From Zobellia alginiliquefaciens (GTDB taxonomy: Bacteria; Bacteroidota; Bacteroidia; Flavobacteriales; Flavobacteriaceae): a DNA stretch of 64,000 bases. The stretch lies in contig NZ_CP119758.1 of the NCBI RefSeq assembly GCF_029323795.1, positions 4,774,001 to 4,838,000 on the forward strand, given 5' to 3'. Positions 41,794 to 53,430 of the stretch are shown here, piece by piece. A program made the position numbers and the translations under genes. Within the stretch, counting starts at the first letter, position 1, and every line of letters starts with the position of its first letter. Below the pieces are notes generated by a model, which was not told the origin of the DNA, ran no database searches, and saw only the letters and a list, made by a program, of their open reading frames with translations.

Positions 41794-43227
41794 CTAATCA
41801 TCAGATAAGCAATAAAAATTGAGAACTATAGGGGCTCTAGGCTCAAAATCAATATCATCTCTATAGTCAATGACCTCAAAGTTATTTTCGGGCCAAACAA
41901 TATTGGTCGGGTTGCAGGAATTATACACAAGGCAATCTATTATTTTATTATTCCCTGTGTTTTCGGCAGTACCAAAAGCTGCGAATATTAGAGAGTTAGA
42001 GGTAGGAATCCCTCTTCCTTGTCCAAGCTCGCCACAAATGATTTCTTTAGCACGAATTCTAGTGAACGTAACATTCTTAGAACCTTCTACCGAGGATACA
42101 ACGCCATTACCCATCTCTAGAAAATCCACATCTTCTACAGCGCCTCCAAAGCCGCCTCGGGCACCTTCGGTATTTTGGTCTTCAAATAAAATACCCACTC
42201 CTGTTGGACTGTTGTTGCCTATAATCAGGCCTTTTTTAATTTGTTGCCCTGCACTTTTATAGATACTTATATTATCTTCCGTCCAAGCTACCTCACGATC
42301 ATTTATCACAGAGAAATTCTCTAATAATCCCCCTATACACTTATCATATTGTACAAATTGCCCTCTAGGATAAGGACCTCTCATATTATGCCCTTCTATA
42401 TAGGTTAACTCAGAGTCATCGCATTGGTTTAATCGAATTCCGGTAGAACCATCTTCCACTTTTACATTTGTAATTACTAAATTTTGAGACTCCAATCCTT
42501 CAATACAATTGCTAGTAAAATCAGCTAAAGGACCAGCAACAGGTGCATTCGTGTACTTAATGTAGCTGTTTTTTATGGTTAAATTATCGGCATTTGAAAA
42601 TTTAATGCCCATGTAAGCACCGGTATATTCAATAATACAGTTAGAGATGACTACTCCGCTGTAATTATTAATTTCTATGCCATGCTGACTAGAAGTTTTA
42701 ATATAAAGGTTTTCTATTTTTTGATTGTCCTCACTTACAATGATAGGACCGGATTCTTGTAAATTAGCGCTACAGATGTAACTTTTTATTGTAGGTAAAA
42801 TCGTATAAATGACTGTTGTACCATCACCAGCTGTTACGGTATAGGTTACTTCATTATTAAAATCCTGAACTACCTTGGACTTTGGGCTAACCGTAGCCCC
42901 TGAAGAAACGGTTATGGTAGGAATCAACTCTTCAATTGAAAGCATGAAAGAATTTAGCGCAACATAGATTTTTTTGTTGTCTTCATCTAAAGTTCCAACG
43001 ATATCTGCAATAAGTCCTTCGTTATCAGCAGACAGGAAAGTGAATTCGGTGATTTTTGGGTTTGTAATGACAATGGGCTCTTCCTGTACCTCTTCAAATT
43101 CATCTTTTTGACTAGCCAAGCTAATATCCTCATTTTCTGATGAGCAAGAAGCTAATAGTACTGCCAAAAGCATTAATAGGGATACTGTTCTGCTAGCGTA
43201 TATAGATTTCTCAATGCTTCTTACCAT
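41794..43227 (-). CDS. Secreted right-handed beta-helix lipoprotein with DUF5018-like domain
   Basis: A 477-aa lipoprotein (lipobox LLASC near residue 28, then SSENED). A DUF5018-like beta-sandwich spans about 55-145 (ITEFTFLSADNEGLIADIVG, VTYTVTAGDGTTVIYTI). From about 150 to 440 is a right-handed parallel beta-helix of PbH1 repeats with Asn ladders (IEINNYSGVVISNCIIEY, IKFSNADNLTIKNSYIKY, ENISIYKSAGQQIKKGLI). Such proteins are usually surface lipoproteins related to pectate-lyase folds. No polysaccharide-utilisation genes accompany it and the substrate is unknown. It converges on the last cassette-end repeat, outside the T6SS cargo. Confidence 0.75.
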   Translation of the reverse strand: MVRSIEKSIYASRTVSLLMLLAVLLASCSSENEDISLASQKDEFEEVQEEPIVITNPKITEFTFLSADNEGLIADIVGTLDEDNKKIYVALNSFMLSIEELIPTITVSSGATVSPKSKVVQDFNNEVTYTVTAGDGTTVIYTILPTIKSYICSANLQESGPIIVSEDNQKIENLYIKTSSQHGIEINNYSGVVISNCIIEYTGAYMGIKFSNADNLTIKNSYIKYTNAPVAGPLADFTSNCIEGLESQNLVITNVKVEDGSTGIRLNQCDDSELTYIEGHNMRGPYPRGQFVQYDKCIGGLLENFSVINDREVAWTEDNISIYKSAGQQIKKGLIIGNNSPTGVGILFEDQNTEGARGGFGGAVEDVDFLEMGNGVVSSVEGSKNVTFTRIRAKEIICGELGQGRGIPTSNSLIFAAFGTAENTGNNKIIDCLVYNSCNPTNIVWPENNFEVIDYRDDIDFEPRAPIVLNFYCLSDD

Positions 43228-46077
<2,850 letters not shown>

Positions 46078-46102
46078 TTAAATAAGCTTAATCCCCTATT
46101 AC

Positions 46103-46132
46103 AAAGGTAGCTCTATGAGCTGCCTTTTTTTT
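46103..46132 (+). terminator. Rho-independent terminator after katG
   Basis: Stem AAAGGTAGCTC / GAGCTGCCTTT with a 3-nt loop, followed by TTTTT. One mismatch or G-T pair lies in the stem. Confidence 0.88.
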
Positions 46133-46391
46133 GCTATATCCCCTATCGCCAGTTAATAGCTGTTACAACAGTTCCTATGGATAAATTCAAAATAATGAAA
46201 AAGGAAAGTCACCCATTTATCTACACCTATTCACCGGTAAATAGATATTTTACCTCCAACAGTTAAATAAAAAGTTTAGCGTTAGGAAGTTGAAAAAGTA
46301 GTTTTGTATTGTCTAATTGAAGCTGACTAAATTGGTAAAATTTGCCCAAATTCATAAAATGATGTGCATATTTGTAGAAAGAAACCCCCTC

Positions 46392-46790
46392 ATGAAAATT
46401 CACTTGCTATTCATTTTGACCGCGTTACTCTATTGGCCTATAAGCGCACAGGATACCGATAAAAACTGGATTGAGACCAAAGCTACGATTACCGAAATAC
46501 ACAATAATATAAAAGCTAGGGGTACAAGGTCATTTGCTACTGTTTCCTACTTGGATGAAAATGGTAAACAACAGAAGAGCAGAGTTGAATTACTAGCGAT
46601 CCCTTTTATTGGCACCCTAAAATCGGTTAATGATTCGGTGACTATTTATTATGATAAGGCCAACCCGGCGCTGGCAAAATCTCCGGAAACCTCCTTTTTG
46701 CAATCGTATGGACTTTACCTCTTAATTGGAGCGGGAATCTTATTTTCGCTTTACAATTTTAGAAAAAAAACCGGAGGAAGCACAGATTAA
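46392..46790 (+). CDS. DUF3592-like exported membrane protein
   Basis: 132 aa from the ATG at 46392; an in-frame TTG at 46317 would add 25 residues before the signal peptide. It has an N-terminal signal sequence (to ISAQ), a beta domain with WIETKATITEIHNN, SFATVSYLDENGKQQ and VNDSVTIYYDKANP, the DUF3592 order, and a C-terminal transmembrane helix (about 105-122) with basic tail. DUF3592 proteins are small membrane proteins of unknown role; some serve as immunity proteins. It resembles in plan the 6686-7078 protein. It converges with the second traN-type gene 20 nt away. Confidence 0.65.
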   Translation: MKIHLLFILTALLYWPISAQDTDKNWIETKATITEIHNNIKARGTRSFATVSYLDENGKQQKSRVELLAIPFIGTLKSVNDSVTIYYDKANPALAKSPETSFLQSYGLYLLIGAGILFSLYNFRKKTGGSTD

Positions 46791-46810
46791 ATGCTACGCT
46801 GGCAAATAGC

Positions 46811-47794
46811 TTATTTACTACGTTTAATTTGTTTTGCATTCAAACCTAACATTACAGAGCGCTCCTTGCCTCCCTCCTCTTCAAGAACTGCATAAATATT
46901 TTGACCTTCCCCAAGAACAAAATCTTTACAGACAAAAACGAGATGATTGTTACTATGGGCCGCAATGGATTCTTGTAGATTGTAAATAAACAACTCTTCA
47001 ATTTGTATTTCGTGACTCCCTTTCAATGATTTAACAAAAAATCTTAAAGATTTCACCTTATAATCACTCCATGAGTCGTTTTTCACTTCCAGCACAAAAT
47101 GCAAATCATTATGATCCTTGATAATATTGTTGAGCTGTAGCCCAATTAAATTAATAGTATTTACACTTTTTTTAAAACTCGATTTTTTCAAATAACTATT
47201 CTCGCAAAAAATCTGGTAATACCCTTCTCTATCCGAGTTGTAGAGACTACTTCCCGTAATTTCAGATGTTTCCTCTATTGTAGAATTGCTACTTCTTGGT
47301 ATAGCCTTCTCTTTTTTCTTAGTCTTCCCGTTTTCTTTTAGAAATGGATTTTCCTCGGTAACAAGGTCGTTTTCAGCAATACGTTCTTGATTTTCAGCCT
47401 TTTCGTCATGAGTATTGTCATTTTTTGCACTAACCGCAACAACACTGGAACCATTCATTTTTCCTATTGCCTGATCTTCAACCAGCATGTAGGTGAAATT
47501 ATTGACTTCCGTATCGTATTGTAATAGAAACGAAAAAATACTCCCATTTTTGGTTATCACCGTGAGATTACTGGCCGCTCCCTTTCTTGCAACTAGAGTA
47601 GCCATTCTAGCGTCCGGCTCATATTCAAACTTATAATGAGGTGCAGGCTCTATTACTTTTTTGATTTCTGAAGGAAAAAATAAGGTAACCGTTATACTTT
47701 CATTTACGGTTACTGGTATAGGTGAATTATTCGCTTTCATTGCCACTGTAGTAAATGCAACGAATAAAATGAGAAATAGACTCTTCAGTTTCAT
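46811..47794 (-). CDS. traN: Second TraN-like protein (DUF4138)
   Basis: 327 aa from the ATG at 47792-47794; a longer frame from 47854 adds 20 residues ahead of the signal peptide. The two conserved blocks of the 1336-2349 protein recur: TLFFPSEIKKVIEPAPHY and NLTVITKNGSIFSFLLQY, then GYYQIFCENSYLKKSSF, LQLNNIIKDHNDLHFVLEV and FIYNLQESIAAHSNNHLVFV. The middle linker is acidic and Lys-rich. No traO, traM or other mating gene adjoins it, so it stands alone between a DUF3592 gene and the leu operon. It may be domesticated or the scar of an excised conjugative element. Confidence 0.7.
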   Translation of the reverse strand: MKLKSLFLILFVAFTTVAMKANNSPIPVTVNESITVTLFFPSEIKKVIEPAPHYKFEYEPDARMATLVARKGAASNLTVITKNGSIFSFLLQYDTEVNNFTYMLVEDQAIGKMNGSSVVAVSAKNDNTHDEKAENQERIAENDLVTEENPFLKENGKTKKKEKAIPRSSNSTIEETSEITGSSLYNSDREGYYQIFCENSYLKKSSFKKSVNTINLIGLQLNNIIKDHNDLHFVLEVKNDSWSDYKVKSLRFFVKSLKGSHEIQIEELFIYNLQESIAAHSNNHLVFVCKDFVLGEGQNIYAVLEEEGGKERSVMLGLNAKQIKRSK

Positions 47795-48115
47795 AATCAA
47801 GTAGGTTTTAAGGTAATTTGGGATAAAATACCTTGTCTTTTGGACGCATAGCACTGCAAAAATATCACCTATTATTTAACTCCAATAATTTTTTCGTTAT
47901 CCCGATTAAAATTTCGATATACTGAGTAGAACGTTGCTTTTAAACGATAGAATAATTTTAATGATAAAAATATTGGCGGTTTAGCGTACCAATCCGCAAA
48001 TGGTAAAACACAAAATATTTGGAATTATATACGTTGAACGTCGTAATTTTCAACTACAATAATTTCTTAACAACGCCCACTTTCGTTAGATTTGTGAGCT
48101 TAGAATTTATATAAT
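47795..48115. other. Intergenic region between traN-like gene and leuC
   Basis: 321 bp with divergent upstream regions and no gene. The best promoter match, TAGATTTG (48087-48094), precedes leuC. No leucine-rich leader peptide or T-box-like structure was found. Confidence 0.45.
48087..48094 (+). promoter_or_regulatory. Candidate -7 element of the leu operon promoter
   Basis: TAGATTTG is an exact match to TAnnTTTG, 22 nt before the leuC ATG, giving a very short 5'-UTR. A T-rich stretch (ATTTCTT) about 20 nt upstream is a poor -33 element. Confidence 0.45.
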
Positions 48116-49531
48116 ATGAATACAAAAAAGACATTATTCGATAAAGTTTGGGATTCGCATGTGGTACAACACATAGAAAACGGACCGGACGTATTGTTTA
48201 TTGACCGCCACATGGTGCACGAAGTAACGAGTCCTGTTGCTTTTTTAGGAATAAAAAACAGGAACATCCCAGTGATGTATCCTGAAAAAACGTTTGCTAC
48301 GGCAGATCATAACACACCTACCATCAACCAGCACCTACCTGTTGAAGATCCACTTTCTGCGAACCAACTTCGCATGCTAGAGGAAAACTCTAACGAATTT
48401 GGTATTTCATATTGGGGGCTTGGGCATGAAAAGAACGGTATTGTTCATGTTGTCGGTCCTGAATACGGTATTACGCAACCAGGCGCTACAATTGTTTGTG
48501 GTGATTCTCATACCTCTACCCACGGTGCTTTTGGCGCTATTGCTTTTGGTATTGGAACATCTGAAGTGGAAATGGTTTTGGCTACACAATGTATTATGCA
48601 GACCAAGCCTAAAAGCATGCGGATTAATGTTGAAGGCAGCTTGAGTAAAGGAGTAACTCCTAAAGATGTTGCTTTGTACATCATCTCTCAGTTGACAACT
48701 TCTGGTGCTACAGGCTATTTTGTTGAGTATGCAGGTCAGGTTTTCCGCGATATGACTATGGAAGGTCGTATGACGGTTTGTAACCTTAGTATTGAGATGG
48801 GTGCTCGTGGAGGTATGATAGCTCCGGACGAGAAAACATTCGAATACGTAAAAGGAAGAGAGTTTACCCCTTCTGGTGCAGCGTGGGATAAAGCCATGGC
48901 GTATTGGGAATCGCTTCCAACCGAAGAAGGTGCGGAATTCGATAAAGAAATTACTTTTAATGCCTCTGATATAGAACCGATGATTACTTACGGTACAAAC
49001 CCAGGTATGGGCATCGGAATTTCTAATGGTATTCCACAAGCGGATGCTGTAGAAGGAGGCGTAGCCACGTATAGAAAATCGTTGCAGTACATGAACTTCA
49101 GTGAAGGCGATAGTATGATGGGCAAACCTATCGATTTCGTTTTCTTGGGAAGTTGTACCAACGGAAGAATTGAAGATTTTAGATTGTTCACATCGCTGAT
49201 AAAAGGACGTCAAAAAGCACCAAATGTTACGGCTTGGTTGGTTCCTGGTTCACACAAAGTTGAAAAAGCCATAAAAGACGAAGGTCTATTAGCTATTTTG
49301 AACGAAGCCGGTTTTGAACTTCGTGAGCCTGGTTGCTCTGCTTGCTTGGCAATGAACGACGATAAAGTGCCTGCCGGAAAATATGCGGTAAGTACTTCCA
49401 ACAGAAACTTTGAAGGTAGACAAGGTCCTGGTTCAAGAACGTTATTAGCTAGTCCACTTGTTGCAGCAGCAGCAGCGGTTACGGGTAAGGTCACCGATCC
49501 AAGAGAATTAATGGAGCTTGAAACGGCCTAA
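48116..49531 (+). CDS. leuC: 3-isopropylmalate dehydratase large subunit
   Basis: A 471-aa aconitase-family subunit. With LeuD it isomerises 2- to 3-isopropylmalate in leucine synthesis. It starts [38 protein letters not shown] and [13 protein letters not shown] and [11 protein letters not shown] carry substrate and 4Fe-4S ligand positions (three Cys). The length is normal. It is the first gene of leuCD-leuA-leuB, 39 nt before leuD. If the downstream synthase makes citramalate, the LeuCD pair would also serve that branch. Confidence 0.96.
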   Translation: MNTKKTLFDKVWDSHVVQHIENGPDVLFIDRHMVHEVTSPVAFLGIKNRNIPVMYPEKTFATADHNTPTINQHLPVEDPLSANQLRMLEENSNEFGISYWGLGHEKNGIVHVVGPEYGITQPGATIVCGDSHTSTHGAFGAIAFGIGTSEVEMVLATQCIMQTKPKSMRINVEGSLSKGVTPKDVALYIISQLTTSGATGYFVEYAGQVFRDMTMEGRMTVCNLSIEMGARGGMIAPDEKTFEYVKGREFTPSGAAWDKAMAYWESLPTEEGAEFDKEITFNASDIEPMITYGTNPGMGIGISNGIPQADAVEGGVATYRKSLQYMNFSEGDSMMGKPIDFVFLGSCTNGRIEDFRLFTSLIKGRQKAPNVTAWLVPGSHKVEKAIKDEGLLAILNEAGFELREPGCSACLAMNDDKVPAGKYAVSTSNRNFEGRQGPGSRTLLASPLVAAAAAVTGKVTDPRELMELETA

Positions 49532-49570
49532 CCTTATTTACATCTAAATTCAGAATTACAATTTGAAATT

Positions 49571-50167
49571 ATGGCATACGATAAATTCAATACATTAAAA
49601 TCATCGGCAGTACCACTTCCTATTGAGAATGTGGACACCGATCAAATTATACCTGCAAGATTCTTAAAAGCTATCGAACGTAAAGGTTTTGGCGATAATC
49701 TTTTTAGAGATTGGCGTTACAACGGTGACGGTTCAGAAAAGAAAGACTTTGTACTGAACAACCCTACCTATAGCGGTAAAATTTTAGTAGGAGGTAAAAA
49801 CTTTGGTTCCGGTTCTTCACGTGAGCATGCAGCCTGGGCAGTTTATGACTACGGATTCCGTTGTGTGGTTTCTAGTTTCTTTGCCGATATCTTTAGAAAT
49901 AACTGTTTGAATATTGGTGTTCTTCCGGTTCAGGTGAGCGCTGATTTTCTAGACAAAATTCTAAAAGCCATTGAAGCAGATCCTAACGCTACTTTTGAAG
50001 TGAGCTTACCAGAACAGACTATTACAATAGACAGCAGTGGAGAATCTGAAAGTTTCGATATCAACGCTTATAAAAAAGCGAACCTATTAAATGGTTTTGA
50101 TGATATAGACTACCTTTTGAATATACAGGAAGATATTAGAGAATTTGCTTCTGACAGGCCTTTATAA
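49571..50167 (+). CDS. leuD: 3-isopropylmalate dehydratase small subunit
   Basis: A 198-aa swivel-domain partner of LeuC. Landmarks are LPIENVDTDQIIPARFLK near the start, VGGKNFGSGSSREHAAWAV with the conserved GSGSSREH loop, and FADIFRNNCLNIGVLPV. It is full length for the family. The gene follows leuC closely and precedes the synthase gene after 117 nt containing a weak stem-loop. Confidence 0.96.
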   Translation: MAYDKFNTLKSSAVPLPIENVDTDQIIPARFLKAIERKGFGDNLFRDWRYNGDGSEKKDFVLNNPTYSGKILVGGKNFGSGSSREHAAWAVYDYGFRCVVSSFFADIFRNNCLNIGVLPVQVSADFLDKILKAIEADPNATFEVSLPEQTITIDSSGESESFDINAYKKANLLNGFDDIDYLLNIQEDIREFASDRPL

Positions 50168-50194
50168 AGCTTGCAAAACAAGAGGCCGTCATAT

Positions 50195-50229
50195 AACAAT
50201 CTGTTGAATCTAGAGTTCGGCAGATTGTT
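50195..50229 (+). terminator. Weak stem-loop between leuD and the synthase gene
   Basis: Arms AACAATCTG (50195-50203) and CAGATTGTT (50221-50229), 17-nt loop, followed by TTCCTTTA. It may partly terminate or process the leu transcript; support is limited. Confidence 0.35.
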
Positions 50230-50284
50230 TTCCTTTACATCCTCTAATAAATAAAACTACAGTTTAAGAACACACCCAACGCAA

Positions 50285-51799
50285 ATGAAAAGAAAGCTGG
50301 AAATAATGGATACCACCCTTAGGGACGGGGAACAGACCTCGGGAGTATCTTTTTCGGTTTCGGAAAAATTAACCTTGGCCAAGCTACTTTTACAAGAATT
50401 GAAAGTAGACCGAATTGAAATTGCTTCAGCACGGGTTTCTGAAGGGGAATTGGAAGCTGTTAAGCAAATAGTACAATGGGCATCCGAAGAAAACTGTGTC
50501 AATAAGGTAGAGGTATTGACATTTGTAGATAGTGGTGTTTCCATAGAGTGGATGAAAAAAGCAGGCGCCCAAGTGCAGAATCTGCTCACAAAAGGTTCTC
50601 TGAACCACCTTACCCATCAGCTTAAAAAAACGCCTGAACAGCATTTCTCGGATATTGAAAAAACCATAGCATTGGCTTTGGAAAATAATATTGAGACCAA
50701 TGTGTACTTGGAAGACTGGAGCAATGGAATGCGAAATTCAAAAGAATACGTGTTTCAATATCTAGATTTTTTAGCGCAGCAGCCGGTAAAAAGAATTTTA
50801 CTGCCAGATACTTTGGGCGTACTCACCCATACCGAAACTTTTGATTTCATTTCAGAAACTGTCGTACGTTACCCAAATAGTCATTTTGACTTTCATGGGC
50901 ATAATGATTATGACCTTGGCGTGGCAAATGTGATGGAAGCCGCAAAAGCTGGCTGTCACGGTCTTCACCTTACCGTAAATGGAATGGGTGAACGTGCAGG
51001 CAATGCTCCAATGGCAAGTGCAGTGGCGGTTATTAAAGATTTTCTGACAGATGTTGATATCAATGTAAATGAATCATCATTGTTTAAAGTAAGTAAACTT
51101 GTCTCTGCGTTTACAGGTGTTGGCATTCCGTATAACAAGCCTATAGTTGGCGATAATGTATTTACACAAACTGCTGGTATACATGCGGACGGAGACAGTA
51201 AAAACAATTTGTATTTTAATGATCTTTTGCCGGAGCGTTTTGGTAGAAAACGTAAATATGCCTTAGGAAAAACATCTGGAAAAGCAAATATTCAGAAGAA
51301 TCTTCAAGAACTGGGCCTCACCTTGAATGATGACGAACTTAAGAAAGTAACCCAACGTATTATTGAACTGGGCGACAAAAAGGAGAGAGTTACCAAGGAA
51401 GATCTACCTTATATTATCTCCGATATTTTAGATAGCGGAAATCATCAACAAAAGGTTTTCATAAAATCGTATGTTCTTACCCACGCTATGGGCTTAAGAC
51501 CATCAACAACAGTTTCTTTAGAAATGAACGGCGAACTCTTAGAGGCTCATGCACAAGGAGATGGGCAATACGATGCTTTTATGAACGCCCTGCGCAAACT
51601 GTATCTATCCAAAAAGATAGAATTACCAAATTTAATCGATTATGCCGTACGAATACCACCAGGGAGTAATTCCGATGCTTTATGCGAGACCATAATTACA
51701 TGGCAAAATGGAAGCAAAGAGTTAACCACTCGAGGTTTGGATTCCGATCAAACGGTATCAGCAATCAAAGCAACTGAAAAGATGCTCAATATTATATAA
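50285..51799 (+). CDS. 2-isopropylmalate synthase / citramalate synthase family enzyme
   Basis: A 504-aa enzyme condensing acetyl-CoA with a 2-keto acid. The TIM-barrel starts MDTTLRDGEQTSGVSFS, with HGHNDYDLGVAN metal ligands and NGMGERAGNAPM. A flexible section with FTQTAGIHADGDSK follows, and a C-terminal LeuA-type regulatory domain begins around 370. Its place between leuCD and leuB favours LeuA (2-isopropylmalate). But the DGEQTSGVSFS start and overall form resemble the LeuA2/CimA-like group, and the sequence alone does not settle whether ketoisovalerate or pyruvate is the acceptor. ilvA in the same window supplies ketobutyrate independently of citramalate, which supports the leucine role. 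Confidence 0.85.
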   Translation: MKRKLEIMDTTLRDGEQTSGVSFSVSEKLTLAKLLLQELKVDRIEIASARVSEGELEAVKQIVQWASEENCVNKVEVLTFVDSGVSIEWMKKAGAQVQNLLTKGSLNHLTHQLKKTPEQHFSDIEKTIALALENNIETNVYLEDWSNGMRNSKEYVFQYLDFLAQQPVKRILLPDTLGVLTHTETFDFISETVVRYPNSHFDFHGHNDYDLGVANVMEAAKAGCHGLHLTVNGMGERAGNAPMASAVAVIKDFLTDVDINVNESSLFKVSKLVSAFTGVGIPYNKPIVGDNVFTQTAGIHADGDSKNNLYFNDLLPERFGRKRKYALGKTSGKANIQKNLQELGLTLNDDELKKVTQRIIELGDKKERVTKEDLPYIISDILDSGNHQQKVFIKSYVLTHAMGLRPSTTVSLEMNGELLEAHAQGDGQYDAFMNALRKLYLSKKIELPNLIDYAVRIPPGSNSDALCETIITWQNGSKELTTRGLDSDQTVSAIKATEKMLNII

Positions 51800-51857
51800 T
51801 TGAGCCATTCGCTCATCGCCAATAGCTGTTTATGGCAAAATTAATATTTAAAAACAA

Positions 51858-52205
51858 ATGAGGGATTATAGAAAGTATAAGGTTTGGGAATTAGGACACG
51901 AAATAACCTTAAACGTTTATAAGTCAACTCAAAATTTCCCGAAACAGGAAATATACGGAATAGTAAGTCAAATGCGTAGAGCTGCCTATTCAATCCCTTC
52001 AAATATAACAGAAGGCTGTAAAAGAGAATCGGATGCTGAGTTCAGACGGTTTCCCATCATTTCACAAGGATCTGTAAACGAACTAGAATATTTTACGGTC
52101 TTAACCAAAGATTTAGGATATTTGGAGCAACAAGTTTTTGCAGAACTTAATGATAAAGTTGACAAAATTAGGAGAAGTTTAAATAATTTGATAAATAAGA
52201 TTTAA
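51858..52205 (+). CDS. Four-helix-bundle protein (S23/IVS-type)
   Basis: A 115-aa helical protein of the 23S rRNA-intervening-sequence/diversity-generating-element-linked four-helix bundle family. It starts YRKYKVWELGHEITLNVYK; the central hallmark is QMRRAAYSIPSNITEG, then ELEYFTVLTKDLGYL. In Flavobacteria such free-standing genes are scattered and not tied to rRNA. Here it is inserted between the synthase gene and leuB in the same orientation, 58 nt after the former and 70 before the latter. Its role is unknown; the family forms pentameric bundles with a basic, nucleic-acid-friendly surface. Confidence 0.88.
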   Translation: MRDYRKYKVWELGHEITLNVYKSTQNFPKQEIYGIVSQMRRAAYSIPSNITEGCKRESDAEFRRFPIISQGSVNELEYFTVLTKDLGYLEQQVFAELNDKVDKIRRSLNNLINKI

Positions 52206-52275
52206 TTAACCTTACACACCAATTAAAATACAAATAGTGTAAAACTCGATTGGCGTGCCGCGTAAAGCAAAAAGA

Positions 52276-53331
52276 ATGAAACTAGACATTGCCCTATTGG
52301 CCGGAGATGGAATCGGCCCCGAAGTAATTGACCAAGCCGTAAAAGTTTGTGATGCTATCGCAACAAAATATAAGCATGAAATCAGCTGGAAACCTGCATT
52401 GACGGGTGCTGCAGCTATTGATGCCGTTGGAGAACCTTATCCAGATGATACGCACGAAGTTTGCGCCAATGCAGATGCCGTACTTTTCGGAGCAATCGGT
52501 CATCCGAGATTTGATAACGACCCTTCCGCAAAAGTTCGTCCGGAGCAAGGTTTATTAAAAATGAGACAAAAATTAGGCTTGTTCGCCAATGTGCGCCCAA
52601 CCTTTACATTCCCTTCGTTAATTGATAAGTCGCCTTTAAAGCGTGAGCGCATTGAAGGTACGGATTTGATTATTCTTCGTGAATTGACAGGCGGTGTATA
52701 TTTTGGTGAACGCGGAAGAAAAGACGATGGCAACACTGCGTTTGACACCATGACCTATACTCGTGCAGAGATTCAACGTTTAGCAAAAAAAGGTTTTGAA
52801 ATGGCAATGAATCGTTCTAAACGCCTTTGTTGTGTGGATAAAGCCAACGTTTTGGAATCTTCTCGCCTATGGAGAGAAACTGTACAAGCAATGGAAAAAG
52901 ATTATCCTGAGGTAGAGGTTTCCTATGAATTTGTTGATGCCGTAGCCATGCGTTTGGTACAATGGCCTAAAGGATATGATGTTATCATTACCGAAAATCT
53001 TTTTGGCGATATTCTAACGGATGAAGCTTCAGTTATTTCTGGATCTATGGGCTTGATGCCTTCTGCTTCAGTTGGTGAGAAAACAAAATTATACGAACCT
53101 ATTCACGGTTCTTATCCACAAGCTGCAGGCAAAGATATTGCCAACCCATTAGCAACCGTACTTTCCGCTGCTATGCTATTTGAAGATTTCGGTCTACAGG
53201 AAGAAGCTGAGGATATCCGTCGTGTGGTAAACAAATCTTTAGCTGAAGGTGTTGTAACAGAAGACCTTTCTGAAGATGCAAAATCATATAAAACCAGCGA
53301 AGTTGGTGATTGGTTAGCTAAGAATATTTAA
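52276..53331 (+). CDS. leuB: 3-isopropylmalate dehydrogenase
   Basis: A 351-aa NAD-dependent decarboxylating dehydrogenase. It starts at the ATG at 52276 (MKLDIALLAGDGIGPEVI), preferred over an in-frame GTG at 52255 because family members begin at the first strand. Landmarks are LFGAIGHPRFDND, LRELTGGVYFGERG, CVDKANVLESSRLWRE, the NLFGDILTDEASVISGS metal/NAD region and EPIHGSYPQAAGKDIANP. It completes the leu pathway genes and is followed by a strong terminator. Soluble homodimer by family. Confidence 0.96.
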   Translation: MKLDIALLAGDGIGPEVIDQAVKVCDAIATKYKHEISWKPALTGAAAIDAVGEPYPDDTHEVCANADAVLFGAIGHPRFDNDPSAKVRPEQGLLKMRQKLGLFANVRPTFTFPSLIDKSPLKRERIEGTDLIILRELTGGVYFGERGRKDDGNTAFDTMTYTRAEIQRLAKKGFEMAMNRSKRLCCVDKANVLESSRLWRETVQAMEKDYPEVEVSYEFVDAVAMRLVQWPKGYDVIITENLFGDILTDEASVISGSMGLMPSASVGEKTKLYEPIHGSYPQAAGKDIANPLATVLSAAMLFEDFGLQEEAEDIRRVVNKSLAEGVVTEDLSEDAKSYKTSEVGDWLAKNI

Positions 53332-53347
53332 ACATACTTTAATTAGC

Positions 53348-53383
53348 AAAAAACCTCCCAAGGCAAACTTGGGAGGTTTTTTT
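53348..53383. terminator. Strong bidirectional terminator between leuB and the MFS gene
   Basis: Stem AAAAAACCTCCCAAG / CTTGGGAGGTTTTTT with loop GCAAA: A-run on one side and T-run on the other. It serves leuB rightwards and the convergent MFS gene leftwards. Confidence 0.92.
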
Positions 53384-53430
53384 ATGGCGCAAAATGTCAT
53401 TTATATTTTAGCCATGTCTACTTATTTCAT

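Noticed and set aside
47795..48115. Leucine attenuator or T-box leader before leuC
   Set aside because: No leader peptide with Leu codons, no T-box motif and no terminator/antiterminator pair was seen; the best promoter element leaves only a short untranslated leader.
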